Shown here: piece after piece, positions 38,201-46,806 of the stretch
Layout of the letters: each line of letters begins with the position of its first letter
Position numbering within the stretch: the first letter of the stretch is position 1
Assembly (NCBI RefSeq): GCF_000219605.1
Contig: NC_015740.1
Span: 1,736,001-1,800,000, forward strand
Direction: 5' to 3'
Length of the DNA stretch: 64,000 nt
From: Stutzerimonas stutzeri
GTDB lineage: Bacteria; Pseudomonadota; Gammaproteobacteria; Pseudomonadales; Pseudomonadaceae
Position numbers and translations under genes: made by a program
The notes under the pieces: model-generated
The model's input: the letters and a program-made list of their open reading frames with translations, nothing else
The model's database searches: none
What the model was told of the DNA's origin: nothing

Positions 38201-39074
38201 CACGCCAGTGCGCACGGTCACCTTCGCGCCAGGTGAGGGCTGTCAGCACCGGGATGCCCAGCGCCAGAAACTCCGCCTGCCGTGCCGGCCCATTCTGCAT
38301 GTGCTGCAGGTTGACAAGCACATCGCTGCGGGCGGGCCCCAGTGCATTCGTCAATGCCTCTGGGTCTCTGTCGTCCATCCAGAAGGCCATGGGCGCCTGG
38401 CCACGTGCCTCGCTGCGTGCAACCAGTGCGTCGATCAGCCGGAGCTGGTCGTCGACCAGCGCACCGCGATGAATAGCGAAGGCCACACGCGGCGCGCTCG
38501 GTGCCCAGCGGTCGGCACCCCAGGCCAGATAATCCTCCACTCGCTCGAAGGGGTTCGGTGCTGCAGGGTGGTAGTAGCCGGTTTCGGCCAACTCGGCTGG
38601 AGGCGCGATCGAGTCGGTAGGCTTGCCGTCATGCCAGGCGCGCAGATAAGCGAAGAGGTGCCTGAGATTCTGCTGGCCGCCATTGGCGTAATAGCCGATC
38701 AGCCGCCTGGCCACCGGCTCGGGCAGGTTGCCGAACGCGGGCGGACCGCCGCCTACGCGAATCCAGGGTGCGCGCCTGTCGGACAGTGTCTCGCCTAGGG
38801 CACGCTGCACCGCGGAAAGGTCAGCTGGCCGAGGCGTGTCGAGGATGAGCAGGTCGGGGGGATCGGCCTCCAAGTCCGGCATGCTCAGGGCGGCACGGCT
38901 CAGCACGACATGGGAATCCGCTGCCAGCTCCTTGAGCTTGTCGATCTTGCCCTGCAATACGAAGTCGGTCGCGACGACCCGTACAGTGAGGGGCTCGCGC
39001 GGCAACTGGGCGAAGGCAGGCAGGCTCGCGCCCGCCATCAGGATGGTGAGCCCGATGTGGATCAATCCGCGCAT
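35205..39074 (-). CDS. CobN-like metal chelatase subunit, predicted periplasmic and membrane-anchored
   Basis: 1289 residues of the CobN/BchH family (magnesium/cobalt chelatase large subunit). The diagnostic core ALIHFGTHGTQEWLPGK lies near residue 543, with further family blocks (PHFVIPAIRLG; FYPYIQDNIGEAIQARRR). Unlike CobN it has a Sec signal peptide at 1-22 (LTILMAGASLPAFA) and a C-terminal membrane helix near 1260-1280 (LPLLLGASALLLLLLLGAGH) with a short basic tail, so the body should lie in the periplasm. No cobS/cobT ATPase genes are near. It starts 1 base after the receptor stop. Homologues next to a TonB receptor are known in P. aeruginosa (PA1922-PA1923). Substrate unknown. Confidence 0.9.
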   Translation of the reverse strand: MRGLIHIGLTILMAGASLPAFAQLPREPLTVRVVATDFVLQGKIDKLKELAADSHVVLSRAALSMPDLEADPPDLLILDTPRPADLSAVQRALGETLSDRRAPWIRVGGGPPAFGNLPEPVARRLIGYYANGGQQNLRHLFAYLRAWHDGKPTDSIAPPAELAETGYYHPAAPNPFERVEDYLAWGADRWAPSAPRVAFAIHRGALVDDQLRLIDALVARSEARGQAPMAFWMDDRDPEALTNALGPARSDVLVNLQHMQNGPARQAEFLALGIPVLTALTWREGDRAHWRASASGITPRTAATMLTVPESWGMTDPLVIAAIENGEPAPLPEQLDALLDKVDRLARLRHLPAPEKRLALMFWNHPDGEKNVAASNLNVPRSLAKLTSALREAGYVVPERGETELIETAQRLLGGYYRPETLDTLLADKLAISLPLDNYLGWLTELPEPSRRLLVERWGDPATHWALRQIEGQPHFVIPAIRLGSVLLLPQPPRAGRPGEAYHDSKVPPDHLYLAAYQALREEFGADALIHFGTHGTQEWLPGKDRGLAVGDYPFLALGDLPVFYPYIQDNIGEAIQARRRGRAVIISHQTPPFAPAGLCDELRDLHSLIHEYQQLDEGAVLQATAEQIRQKAVDAKMLADLGWDDARMRAEPQRFMQALHDHLHEMAQANVPLGLHTFGDPAQPEHRLATVMQQLGQPFLRALGLAEDEPIAEDFAGLQASLPYRTLQRFLRDGERLETIDDARLREQLERALELDAQLAETGEIQALLAGLAGGFVAPGPGGDPVRNPGVPSGRNLYAFEADKLPTRAAYEAGAEAFEQLLESYRQDHEGKSPDKLAFSLWSSEAMRHLGILESQVLHALGVRPVWDAGGRVQALEIIPAAELGRPRIDVVVQVTSVYRDQFDGFMRLLAEVVERLSRLDEPGNVLASNSRSLATRLRDQGLGAAEAEHLSQLRLFGNEPGDYGTGVSQLTLDSTSWKEESELAQQFLSRLQYAYGTGRWGEKVDGQNLFAEQLKGVQAAVMARSSELNGVLATDHPFEFLGGLSLAIRHLDGTSPSLYISDLRKREPRTTGAAGYLASELRSRYLNPQWIAAMQQEGYAGTLEVLNVANNLWGWQAADRSMVRADQWQALHDTFVKDQRALGVNEWFETHNPTAQTQLIERMVEAIRKGYWDAPAQTRRELAERWQALTTERGADAGEPVTREFIQQLASGFGLAPTPAQSPTESASSGAPEAGETVRGQVMQPLSEPTGEHDRLPLLLGASALLLLLLLGAGHQQRANRRITVLP

Positions 39075-39075
39075 T

Positions 39076-41031
39076 TCAGAAGCTCAAGCTCACACCGACG
39101 TGATAGGTCCGCCCGGGCTCGGTAAAGGCGTAGTTGTCCGCGGCGTCGCTGAAATCTCTGTCCGTCAGGTTCTCGATCCCGCCACGGATGCTCAGGGTGT
39201 CGCTGATGCGCTGGCTGATTTCCAGGTGCCAGAGGCTGTAGGCGGGAACTGCATGGGCCGTGTTGCTGGAGTAGGACAGTTGGCTGCCGACATACTCGCC
39301 GCGCAGTTGTCCGGTGAAGTCTGCAGTGGGCGTCCATTGCAGCCGGGTGTTGGCCAGGTGACGGGCACGGTCGCCCAGCCGGCGATCGGCGCTACGATCG
39401 ATGGCGTCGAGGTAGGTGTAGTTCAGCTCCCAGCGGAGATCGGCCGGCAGATCCAGACCGCCACCAAGCTCCAGGCCGCGGATTCGCGCCTTGTCGACGT
39501 TGTCGTAGTTGCGGACCTCACGGCCGCGGAGTCCGCAGCTGGCGACGCACACGGTCTGGATGAGCCCGCGAACATTGTTCTGGAACACGCCGCCATTTAG
39601 CGTCCAGCCACTGCCCTGGTAGTCCGCGCTGAGCTCGTAGGTGGTGTTGATCTCGGGTTCCAGATCGGGGTTGCCGTAGATGGTGAACATCCCGCCGCCG
39701 CCGATGGCCGAGTAGCCAGGGGAGAGCTGCTTGAGCGACGGCGCCTTGAAGCCGCGCCCACCGCCACCCTTGAGCGTCAGCGCATCGCTGACGTGATGCA
39801 CGAGGTAGGCGCGCGGGCTGTTGTGCCAACCGTATTCCTCATGCCGATCGAAGCGATTTCCAACGACGAGCGACCAGGACGGGGCGAATTCGATTTCGTC
39901 CTGCAGGAACAGGGCGCGATGGATGATCCGCGCATCACCGCTGGCAAAACCTCGGTCCTCAAGCTGCTCCTTGCGCCATTCGCCGCCGAGGGTGAACAGG
40001 TGGGTGTCGGCCTGGAGGGACGCGCTGCCATCGATCACGTCGTCGGTGAGCTCCTGGCGCGGCGAAGTTGGGATGACCCCGTTGGTGTAGCGATTGTTGC
40101 GCTCCAGTGAGTTGCGATAGGCGCGCACGGAGGTTTTGCCCCAGGCCCATTCTCCACTGTGCGCAAGCGACAACCGCTCACGCTCGATGCGATCACGGGA
40201 TTCGTAGTCGACCGGTGCACGGCCTGCGCTGCGGGTATTGCGCCAACGATCTTCCTCGCCGCTTGCAAATCCGAGGTCGATGCGTTGTGCCGCGTCCGGT
40301 GTCCAGCTGAGCGTTGCGCTTGCGCTTTGGGCGTCTCGACCTTCGATCTCGGACAGATGCGTATCCCGGTGCAGGGGTGTTTCCTGACGGCGCCGCGTCT
40401 CTCCTGTCAGCGACAGGCCAATCACGCCAGGCACCAGCGGACCGCCGGTATAAACACCTAACTGATGGGTCTGACCTCCTCGGCCATCTTCCCTCACTCC
40501 GCCGTTGAGCTGCGCCGCTCCCTGCCAAGTATCAGTGCTGCGGCGGGTGATGACGTTTACCACGCCGCCGAGGGCTTCGGAGCCGTACAGCGAGGACATC
40601 GGGCCGCGCACGACCTCGATGCGCTCGATGGCTTCGACCGGCACCCAGCCCAGATCGAAATCCGCGTGCGCCACGGCGCCGCCTGCGTTGCCGATGCGCT
40701 GTCCATCGATCAGTACCAGGGTGTGCTCGCTTCCCATTCCACGGATGCTCACGCCCCGGCGCGTCATGCCAACGCCGGTGAACTGCAGCCCGGCAGTACC
40801 GCGCAGCGCATCCTCGAGATCCTGAACCGGTCGCAGTGCCAGCTCCTCCCGACTGATCACCGACACGCTGGCAGGCGCATCGCCAAGCTGCCGGGCGGTC
40901 GACGTGGCGGTCACGACGGTTGGTTCCAGATGCAGCGCCTGGTCGGCGAAGGCCGACAGTGGAAAGAGGGCGAAGGCGGGGATCAGGCGAGCGCGGTGGC
41001 AGGCATTGCTCAGGCGGTTACGGCGGAACAT
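39076..41031 (-). CDS. TonB-dependent outer-membrane receptor (CirA/FepA type)
   Basis: Outer-membrane gated channel of 651 residues, probably for a metal complex. There is a signal peptide to about residue 30 (FALFPLSAFA), a TonB box-like TVVTAT, a plug domain (SVSVISREELALRPVQDLED; VSIRGMGSEHTLVLIDGQRI; GPMSSLYGSEALGGVVNVIT), then a beta barrel ending in the terminal phenylalanine of VGVSLSF. Ligand cannot be read from sequence. Its place after a Zur-box-like site and rpmE2, and before a chelatase-like protein, points to zinc or a zinc/cobalt chelate. Confidence 0.93.
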   Translation of the reverse strand: MFRRNRLSNACHRARLIPAFALFPLSAFADQALHLEPTVVTATSTARQLGDAPASVSVISREELALRPVQDLEDALRGTAGLQFTGVGMTRRGVSIRGMGSEHTLVLIDGQRIGNAGGAVAHADFDLGWVPVEAIERIEVVRGPMSSLYGSEALGGVVNVITRRSTDTWQGAAQLNGGVREDGRGGQTHQLGVYTGGPLVPGVIGLSLTGETRRRQETPLHRDTHLSEIEGRDAQSASATLSWTPDAAQRIDLGFASGEEDRWRNTRSAGRAPVDYESRDRIERERLSLAHSGEWAWGKTSVRAYRNSLERNNRYTNGVIPTSPRQELTDDVIDGSASLQADTHLFTLGGEWRKEQLEDRGFASGDARIIHRALFLQDEIEFAPSWSLVVGNRFDRHEEYGWHNSPRAYLVHHVSDALTLKGGGGRGFKAPSLKQLSPGYSAIGGGGMFTIYGNPDLEPEINTTYELSADYQGSGWTLNGGVFQNNVRGLIQTVCVASCGLRGREVRNYDNVDKARIRGLELGGGLDLPADLRWELNYTYLDAIDRSADRRLGDRARHLANTRLQWTPTADFTGQLRGEYVGSQLSYSSNTAHAVPAYSLWHLEISQRISDTLSIRGGIENLTDRDFSDAADNYAFTEPGRTYHVGVSLSF

Positions 41032-41056
41032 CGGGTCGTCTTCCTTGAAGGATCGG

Positions 41057-41083
41057 GCGGACGGGCACAGCGGTGCCGTCCGC
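41057..41083. repeat. Stable hairpin between rpmE2 and the receptor gene
   Basis: GCGGACGGGCAC / GTGCCGTCCGC, eleven paired bases with one bulge and an AGCG loop. No U run follows on the minus strand. It may act as a partial stop or a processing site that sets different levels for rpmE2 and the receptor operon. Confidence 0.5.
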
Positions 41084-41120
41084 TCAAGAGAGCGGGTCGG
41101 ATCGCTGTGACGCGGGAGAT

Positions 41121-41378
41121 CTATTTCTTCGTGGCGAAACCGGCGAAGCGCTTGTTGAAGCCGGCAATGCGCCCTTCGGTGGTGGTCTTGCGCTGCTTGC
41201 CTGTGTAGATGGGATGCGAAGCACTCGAGACATCGAGGGCGATGTACGGGTAGGTATTGCCGTCGGTGTGCTGGTGGGTGCGCGTTGTCTCGGCCGTCGA
41301 GCCGATCAGGAAATAGACGTCGGCTGCCGTGTCATGGAACAGCACAGGCCGATAGTCGGGGTGGATGCCTGGTTTCAT
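41121..41378 (-). CDS. rpmE2: Ribosomal protein L31 type B (zinc-free paralogue)
   Basis: 85-residue L31 paralogue ([40 protein letters not shown]). It contains no cysteine at all, so it lacks the zinc-binding CxxC of the housekeeping L31. Such type B copies replace the zinc form under zinc limitation and are usually repressed by Zur. GGAG lies nine bases before ATG 41376-41378. First gene behind the palindrome at 41411-41425. Confidence 0.95.
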   Translation of the reverse strand: MKPGIHPDYRPVLFHDTAADVYFLIGSTAETTRTHQHTDGNTYPYIALDVSSASHPIYTGKQRKTTTEGRIAGFNKRFAGFATKK

Positions 41379-41410
41379 GTCAGAGTCTCCGAGAAGGAAT
41401 GCGCTGATGA

Positions 41411-41425
41411 TGTTATATCATAACA
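41411..41425. promoter_or_regulatory. Zur-box-like palindrome upstream of rpmE2
   Basis: TGTTATATCATAACA: 15 bases differing at one position from TGTTATANTATAACA, the core of gammaproteobacterial Zur sites. Centre is about 40 bases upstream of the rpmE2 start, where a repressor would cover the promoter. Together with the zinc-free L31 gene this strongly suggests Zur control of the cluster. Confidence 0.75.
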
Positions 41426-41706
41426 ACAGGTGCAAGCCTCCGGAGCCGGATATGACTTCAGACGTCGAACTTCTGCAGGATGCTTGAAGAATCCTTGAGC
41501 CATTCGCTGCGCCGTCCTTGTCGCGATGTGCCTTCGGTCTACACGGCAGGCCAGACCGAAGGTCGAATGACTAACCTGCGAAGCCAGGGCTGCGAGCCAG
41601 CCTAGCTGGTCGGTGGGCAATTCCCGTTTGCGCTCGGAGGCGCTGGGCTCTACAAACTAACGTGCTGCCCAGTAACAGTCCGGCAGTGCCACACGACGAG
41701 GATTCG
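41426..41706. other. Intergenic stretch between the Zur-type site and the threonine aldolase
   Basis: About 280 bases between divergent genes. It should hold the aldolase promoter. I see no ORF, tRNA or clear repeat beyond the Zur-like palindrome at its left edge. Confidence 0.4.
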
Positions 41707-42753
41707 ATGACCACCGCCAATCAGCAATTTGCCAGCGACAACTATTCCGGCGTATGCCCAGAAGCCTGGGAAGCCATGGCCAGAGCGAATCAGGGGCATG
41801 ACAGGGCGTACGGCGACGATCAATGGACAGCGCGCGCGGCCGATCACTTTCGGGCGCTGTTCGATACCGACTGCGAGGTGTTTTTCGCTTTCAACGGCAC
41901 GGCTGCGAATTCCCTGGCGCTCTCGTCGCTCTGCCAGAGTTACCACAGCGTGATCTGCGCCGACATTGCCCACGTCGAGACCGACGAATGCGGCGCCCCC
42001 GAGTTCTTCTCCAATGGCTCCAAGCTGCTGCTCGGCCGGTCCGAGCAGGGCAAGCTGACGCCCGCGGCCATTCGTGAAATCGCCCTGAAGCGCAAGGACA
42101 TCCACTACCCCAAGCCGCGCGTGGTGAGCCTGACCCAGGCCACCGAAGTCGGCACCGTGTACCAGCCCGAGGAATTGCGCGCGGTCAGCGATACCTGCAA
42201 GGAGCTTGGCCTGCATCTGCACATGGATGGTGCCCGCTTTGCCAATGCCTGCGCTCATCTCGGCCTTGCTCCTGCCGAGCTGAGCTGGAAAACCGGGGTC
42301 GACGTGCTCTGTTTCGGTGGTACCAAGAACGGCATGGCGGTGGGTGAGGCCATCCTGTTCTTCAATCGGGATCTGGCCATCGATTTCGAGTACCGCTGCA
42401 AGCAGGCCGGCCAACTCGCCTCCAAAATGCGATTCCTTTCTGCGCCGTGGGTTGGCCTGCTGGAAAACGGGGCTTGGCTCAAGTACGCCGACCACGCCAA
42501 CCGCTGCGCTCGGCTGCTGGCCGAGCTCATAGGCGAATTGCCGGGGGTTGAGCTGATGTTTCCGGTACAGGCCAATGGTGTCTTCGTCAGCCTTCCGCCA
42601 GCGGCGCTGGAAGCGCTGAAACACCGCGGCTGGCTGTTCTACACCTTCATCGGCGTCGGCGGCGCACGCTTCATGTGCTCCTGGGACACCAGCGAAGCGC
42701 GGGTGAGGCAGTTGGCCGATGACATTCGTACGGTCGTGATCGGCGCTATATAA
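41707..42753 (+). CDS. Low-specificity L-threonine aldolase
   Basis: PLP enzyme that cleaves threonine/allo-threonine to glycine and acetaldehyde. The 348-residue protein has FASDNYSGVCPEAWEAMARA, HVETDECGAPEF, the LHLHMDGARFANA motif with the PLP-ring aspartate, and the PLP-lysine in CFGGTKNGMAVGEAI (about residue 207). ATG 41707 with GAGG upstream fits the family start. Stand-alone, convergent with a LysR gene. ltaE-type enzyme. Confidence 0.92.
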   Translation: MTTANQQFASDNYSGVCPEAWEAMARANQGHDRAYGDDQWTARAADHFRALFDTDCEVFFAFNGTAANSLALSSLCQSYHSVICADIAHVETDECGAPEFFSNGSKLLLGRSEQGKLTPAAIREIALKRKDIHYPKPRVVSLTQATEVGTVYQPEELRAVSDTCKELGLHLHMDGARFANACAHLGLAPAELSWKTGVDVLCFGGTKNGMAVGEAILFFNRDLAIDFEYRCKQAGQLASKMRFLSAPWVGLLENGAWLKYADHANRCARLLAELIGELPGVELMFPVQANGVFVSLPPAALEALKHRGWLFYTFIGVGGARFMCSWDTSEARVRQLADDIRTVVIGAI

Positions 42754-42877
42754 GCGAGGCCAAACCTCCAAGCTGGCCGCACCATGACGCAACATGGCCA
42801 GCGACAGCTGATGTGGTCGGTCGACGATCTCGAACACCGCTCGCTTTGTATAACAGCTCGAGGCATTAAGCTGAGGT

Positions 42878-43786
42878 TTAACTGTGTGAGTGTTCGAGGA
42901 GTGCGCGACGGAATGCCTGGGCAACAGGGCCCAGCGGCTCGTCCAGGCGGTGCGCCAGGTAGGCTTCGGACTGCACCTCGCTGTTGCGCCCGAGGTCGGG
43001 AATGGGGACGCGCACCAGGCGGCCCGAATCCAGATCGTTCTGCACCTGCCATGTCGGCAGTCGCCCCCAGCCGAGGCCCTCGCGTATCAGCGCCAGCTTG
43101 GCATCCTGAGTGTTGACCCGGCAGGTGAAGGGGGACAGAACGCCGAATGAGCGGCCCTCCGAGAGCGGGGTAGGGTCGGTCAGAACGATCTGCAGATGGT
43201 TGGCGAGATCGGCGATTCCGAGCCGCTCGCGCTCTTCCCGTGCAGCGAGGGGATGTGTAGCGCACACCACCGCAACCTGCTGTACCGAGCCGATGGCTTC
43301 CAGCGACAGCCGAGGATTACGGAAGTCCTCACCGACGATTATCGCCAGCGCGCAGCGCCTGTCCTCCAGCGCGGCGATCGGCCCTCCCAGCGCTTGCACA
43401 TCCATGCGAAAGCAGGTCGACGGAAATTCGGCGCTCGCTGCGGCAACCGCCCGCGCCACCGACTCGATCGGGAACAGGGTATCGACTACCAGAGCCAGTT
43501 CCAGCTCCACCCCGGCGCCCAGCGCACGGGCGCGCGCCCGCATGGCATCGGCACGCAGCAGGATGTCGCGCGCATGCGCCAGCAGGGCCTCGCCTTCGGG
43601 CGTCAGTACCGGCCGATAACCGCTGCGATCGAACAGTCGCAGTTCCAGCTCTGCCTCCAGATTTGCAATCGCATGGCTGACCGCCGATTGCACGCGCAAC
43701 AGCCGCGCCGCGCCGGAGCGAAAGCTGCCGCTGTCGGCAACCGTGACGAACGTCCGGATCTGATCCAGCGTCATTGCATCGAGCAT
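42878..43786 (-). CDS. LysR-family regulator divergent from wrbA
   Basis: 302 residues with the N-terminal HTH (MTLDQIRTFVTVADSGSFRS; RVQSAVSHAIANLEAELELR) and an effector-binding domain. ATG 43784-43786 is chosen since GGAG lies seven bases upstream. It diverges from the wrbA-MFS pair with a 101-bp gap and is the likely regulator of that pair, possibly in response to a quinone or electrophile (inference from context). Confidence 0.88.
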   Translation of the reverse strand: MLDAMTLDQIRTFVTVADSGSFRSGAARLLRVQSAVSHAIANLEAELELRLFDRSGYRPVLTPEGEALLAHARDILLRADAMRARARALGAGVELELALVVDTLFPIESVARAVAAASAEFPSTCFRMDVQALGGPIAALEDRRCALAIIVGEDFRNPRLSLEAIGSVQQVAVVCATHPLAAREERERLGIADLANHLQIVLTDPTPLSEGRSFGVLSPFTCRVNTQDAKLALIREGLGWGRLPTWQVQNDLDSGRLVRVPIPDLGRNSEVQSEAYLAHRLDEPLGPVAQAFRRALLEHSHS

Positions 43787-43887
43787 GATCTGCTCCGTAG
43801 ATCGTGTTGATCGAAATTTAATCACTCTTGCAGAGCATCGCCAGTGCTTATCGTTGGCTCGGTCCAATGACAACGAGGATTCGAGCG

Positions 43888-44514
43888 ATGACTAAGGTAC
43901 TGGTGCTGTATTACTCCTCTTATGGGCATATCGAGACGTTGGCCCACGCCGTGGCCGATGGGGTTCGTCAGGCAGGAGCGCTCGCACAGGTCAAAAGGGT
44001 GCCGGAACTCGTTCCGGAGCACGTCGCACGCAAGGCGGGCTACCGGACGTTGCAGCCGGCGGATGTCGCTTCCGTTGCCGAGCTGCCCGAGTACGACGCC
44101 ATCGTCATCGGCACGCCAACGCGCTTCGGCAACATGGCTGCACAGATGAAGAATTTCCTCGACCAATGCGGCGGCCTGTGGGCGGACGACCGTCTGGTGG
44201 GCAAGGTTGGCAGCGTTTTTACCTCGACCGGCAGTCAGCACGGGGGACAGGAGAGCACGATCCTGGCGACCCATACGGTGTTGCTGCACCTGGGCATGGT
44301 GATCGTCGGGTTGCCCTACAGCTTCAAGGGTCAGTTACGAATGGACGCCGTCACTGGCGGATCGCCCTACGGTGCCTCCACGCTTGCCGATGACGGCAGC
44401 GGCGGCGACCGTCAGCCAAGCGAGAACGAACTGGAGGGCGCCCGTTATCAGGGCCGCCACGTCGCACGTGTGGCGGCCGCGCTCGCTGGTGCTGGCGGTG
44501 GTACCGCCGGATGA
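43888..44514 (+). CDS. wrbA: NAD(P)H:quinone oxidoreductase, WrbA type
   Basis: FMN-dependent two-electron reduction of quinones, avoiding semiquinone radicals. It has 208 residues, with the FMN-phosphate loop [40 protein letters not shown], the [13 protein letters not shown] segment and the C-terminal [21 protein letters not shown] before ATG 43888. Overlaps the MFS start (ATGA), so the two act together; the divergent LysR gene probably controls both. Confidence 0.93.
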   Translation: MTKVLVLYYSSYGHIETLAHAVADGVRQAGALAQVKRVPELVPEHVARKAGYRTLQPADVASVAELPEYDAIVIGTPTRFGNMAAQMKNFLDQCGGLWADDRLVGKVGSVFTSTGSQHGGQESTILATHTVLLHLGMVIVGLPYSFKGQLRMDAVTGGSPYGASTLADDGSGGDRQPSENELEGARYQGRHVARVAAALAGAGGGTAG

Positions 44515-45689
44515 GCCGCTCGCTACGAGGCGCTCGATCGGCGCTTGCCAATTGGCTGGTGCTGGCCAGCGGCGTCGTCGCGGCACTGCATCTGGGCAAG
44601 GCCGCCATCGCCACCCCGATGCTGCAGACGGACATGGGGCTGAGCCTCGCTCAGGCCGGCTGGCTGACCAGTGTGTTCGCTGTGCTGGGCTTGCTGGGCG
44701 GTGCCCCGGCAGGTGCGCTGGCTGCCGTCATGGGACGGCGCACAGCGCTGTTGCTTGGCCTCGCGATCATGGCGCTGTCCGGTTTCGCCGGCACCCTGGT
44801 GCCTTCATTCGGCACGCTGCTGGTTTCCCGGCTGCTGGAAGGGCTCGGGTTTCTGCTGGTGATCGTCGCCGGGCCGGCGATACTGGAGCGCCTCGCGACC
44901 GGCGCAGCGCGTGATCGTGCGCTGGCGCTTTGGAGCTGCTTCATGCCATGCGGGATGGCCCTGGCCATGACGGCCGGGCCGTTTTTCTCGGCCTGGCAAT
45001 GGCTGTGGTGGTCCAGTTCGGCTCTGGCGCTGATCGCTGCGCTGGCGGTTTTCTACTGCGTCCCCGGGGACCCGAGGCGCCGTGTGGCAGGTCGACTGTT
45101 CGACGGTGTTCGGCGGGCATGGTCCAGCGCCACGGTCCTGTTGGCGTCCACATTCGCGCTGTACAGCCTGATGTTCTTCGCCCTGTTCGCCTTTCTGCCG
45201 GTGCTTCTGATGGAGCGCATGGACGTCACGTACCGCGATGCCGGCTTGCTCAGCGCCTTGGCCAGTGCGGTCAACATCAGCGGCAACCTCGCCGCCGGCT
45301 GGCTGCTGGCGAGAGGGATCGGGCGCGGTGCGCTGATCCTCTTTGCCAGCGCGACCATGGGCGCAGCCGCGCTCGGAATCTTCCTCGGACTGTTCCAGCC
45401 ACTGACGACCTTCCTGCTGTGCCTGCTTTTCTCGGCCGCGGGCGGCCTGATTCCGGCAACGTTGCTGGCATCGGCGCCGCTGGCGGCCCGGGAATCGACC
45501 CTGGTGCCTGTCGTGGTCGGTGTCGTCATGCAGGGAAGCAATCTTGGCCAGCTCTCAGGCCCGGTGCTGGTGGGAGGGGTGACGGCAGCCCTTGGATGGG
45601 GGGCCGCCGGATGGATCGTCGCCGCCGCAGCCATGATCACTGGCGCCATCGCGCTCGTGCTTCAGGCTACGCTGGTCCGCAACGGCTGA
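44511..45689 (+). CDS. MFS transporter (CynX/NimT-like)
   Basis: Major-facilitator exporter or importer of 392 residues with twelve hydrophobic segments and the first-loop motif area [20 protein letters not shown] (a variant of GxxxDRxGRR). Translationally coupled to wrbA, so a role in efflux or uptake of a quinone-like or electrophilic compound is plausible. Substrate cannot be read from sequence. Ends 14 bases before the convergent PEP-mutase-family gene. Confidence 0.88.
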   Translation: MSRSLRGARSALANWLVLASGVVAALHLGKAAIATPMLQTDMGLSLAQAGWLTSVFAVLGLLGGAPAGALAAVMGRRTALLLGLAIMALSGFAGTLVPSFGTLLVSRLLEGLGFLLVIVAGPAILERLATGAARDRALALWSCFMPCGMALAMTAGPFFSAWQWLWWSSSALALIAALAVFYCVPGDPRRRVAGRLFDGVRRAWSSATVLLASTFALYSLMFFALFAFLPVLLMERMDVTYRDAGLLSALASAVNISGNLAAGWLLARGIGRGALILFASATMGAAALGIFLGLFQPLTTFLLCLLFSAAGGLIPATLLASAPLAARESTLVPVVVGVVMQGSNLGQLSGPVLVGGVTAALGWGAAGWIVAAAAMITGAIALVLQATLVRNG

Positions 45690-45703
45690 CGCGCAATCAC
45701 GTG

Positions 45704-46540
45704 TTATGGCCTGTCTCGGCGATCGAACATCCCGTCGAGCTCTGCACCGGAGGCCGCGTCGGCGAAACCATCGAAACGGCCGTGCTCGGCAAGGGAGCGA
45801 GCGGCGCGCAGGAAGCCTGCCCACGCCGTGCGGGCCAATGCACCGCCGACACTGATGCGCCTGACGCCGAGGTCGGCGAGGTCCTGCACGGTGAGATCGG
45901 TATCCCAGCCGATCAGCACGTTGACCGGCTTCGGCGCCACCGCCGCGATCACCCCACTGATCTGCTCTCGCGTCCTGAGCCCCGGTGCATAGAGGCAATC
46001 GGCGCAAGCATCGGCGTAGGCTTTCAGGCGCCGGATGGTGTCGTCCAGATCGGGACGGCCGACGAAAAAGTTCTCGGCGCGTCCGGTCAGGATGATTTCG
46101 CCGCCCGCCGCATTGATGGCTTGCCGCGCGGCCTGCATGCGTTCCGTTGCCTCGGCGATCTCGCGCAGGGGCGCGCGCGAATCGCCCGTCGAATCCTCGA
46201 TGGATATCCCCGCCACGCCGGTCTCGATTGCCATGCTCACGTTCTCGGCGACGCCGTCAGGCGTGGCGGCGTAGCCGCTCTCGAAGTCGGCATTGATCGG
46301 CAGGTCTGTAGAGCGAGCCATCAGGCGCAGGTGGGCGAGGACATCATCACGCGTCATCTGTCCATCTGCATGCCCGCAGGACCAGGCGTAACCTGAGCTG
46401 GTGGTGGCCAGGGCCCTGAAGCCGAGGCTGGCGAGAGCCGCTGCGCTACCGACATCCCAGGGGTTGGGCAATACGAAGCAGCCCGAACGGTGAAGCTCGC
46501 GGAAAATGGCTCGTTTCTCGGACTGGCTGCGTTCGACCAT
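45704..46540 (-). CDS. Isocitrate lyase/PEP mutase-family enzyme
   Basis: TIM-barrel C-C or P-C lyase of 278 residues. Visible family features are LPNPWDVGSAAALASLGFRA, the metal-binding DFESGYA region and ISIEDSTGDSRAPL. The KKCGH catalytic cysteine loop of methylisocitrate and isocitrate lyases is absent, so it is in the broad PEP-mutase/oxaloacetase group of unknown substrate. No phosphonate genes nearby. Alone between convergent and divergent neighbours. Confidence 0.85.
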   Translation of the reverse strand: MVERSQSEKRAIFRELHRSGCFVLPNPWDVGSAAALASLGFRALATTSSGYAWSCGHADGQMTRDDVLAHLRLMARSTDLPINADFESGYAATPDGVAENVSMAIETGVAGISIEDSTGDSRAPLREIAEATERMQAARQAINAAGGEIILTGRAENFFVGRPDLDDTIRRLKAYADACADCLYAPGLRTREQISGVIAAVAPKPVNVLIGWDTDLTVQDLADLGVRRISVGGALARTAWAGFLRAARSLAEHGRFDGFADAASGAELDGMFDRRDRP

Positions 46541-46806
46541 GGGTACCTCGGCTGGCTGGTGGGCGCGCCGGATTCGCTATGCCGGCGCGGTTAAGCGTAG
46601 ATGGTGCGCTGCGACTTGGCATTCGTGCCTGATTTCGGTGCGTCGAGACGATCGCTGCGCCTTTCTGGAGCGTACTGCACGTATTTGCAGCCTGCCCAGG
46701 CGGGTAGCCTGACGCAAACAGGCTGGAGCGTTTCTTGCTCGGTGATGGCTTTCTGCCTTTTCGCAGCCGACCGTACGGTCACGCGAAACACCTCAAGCCC
46801 GAAACG

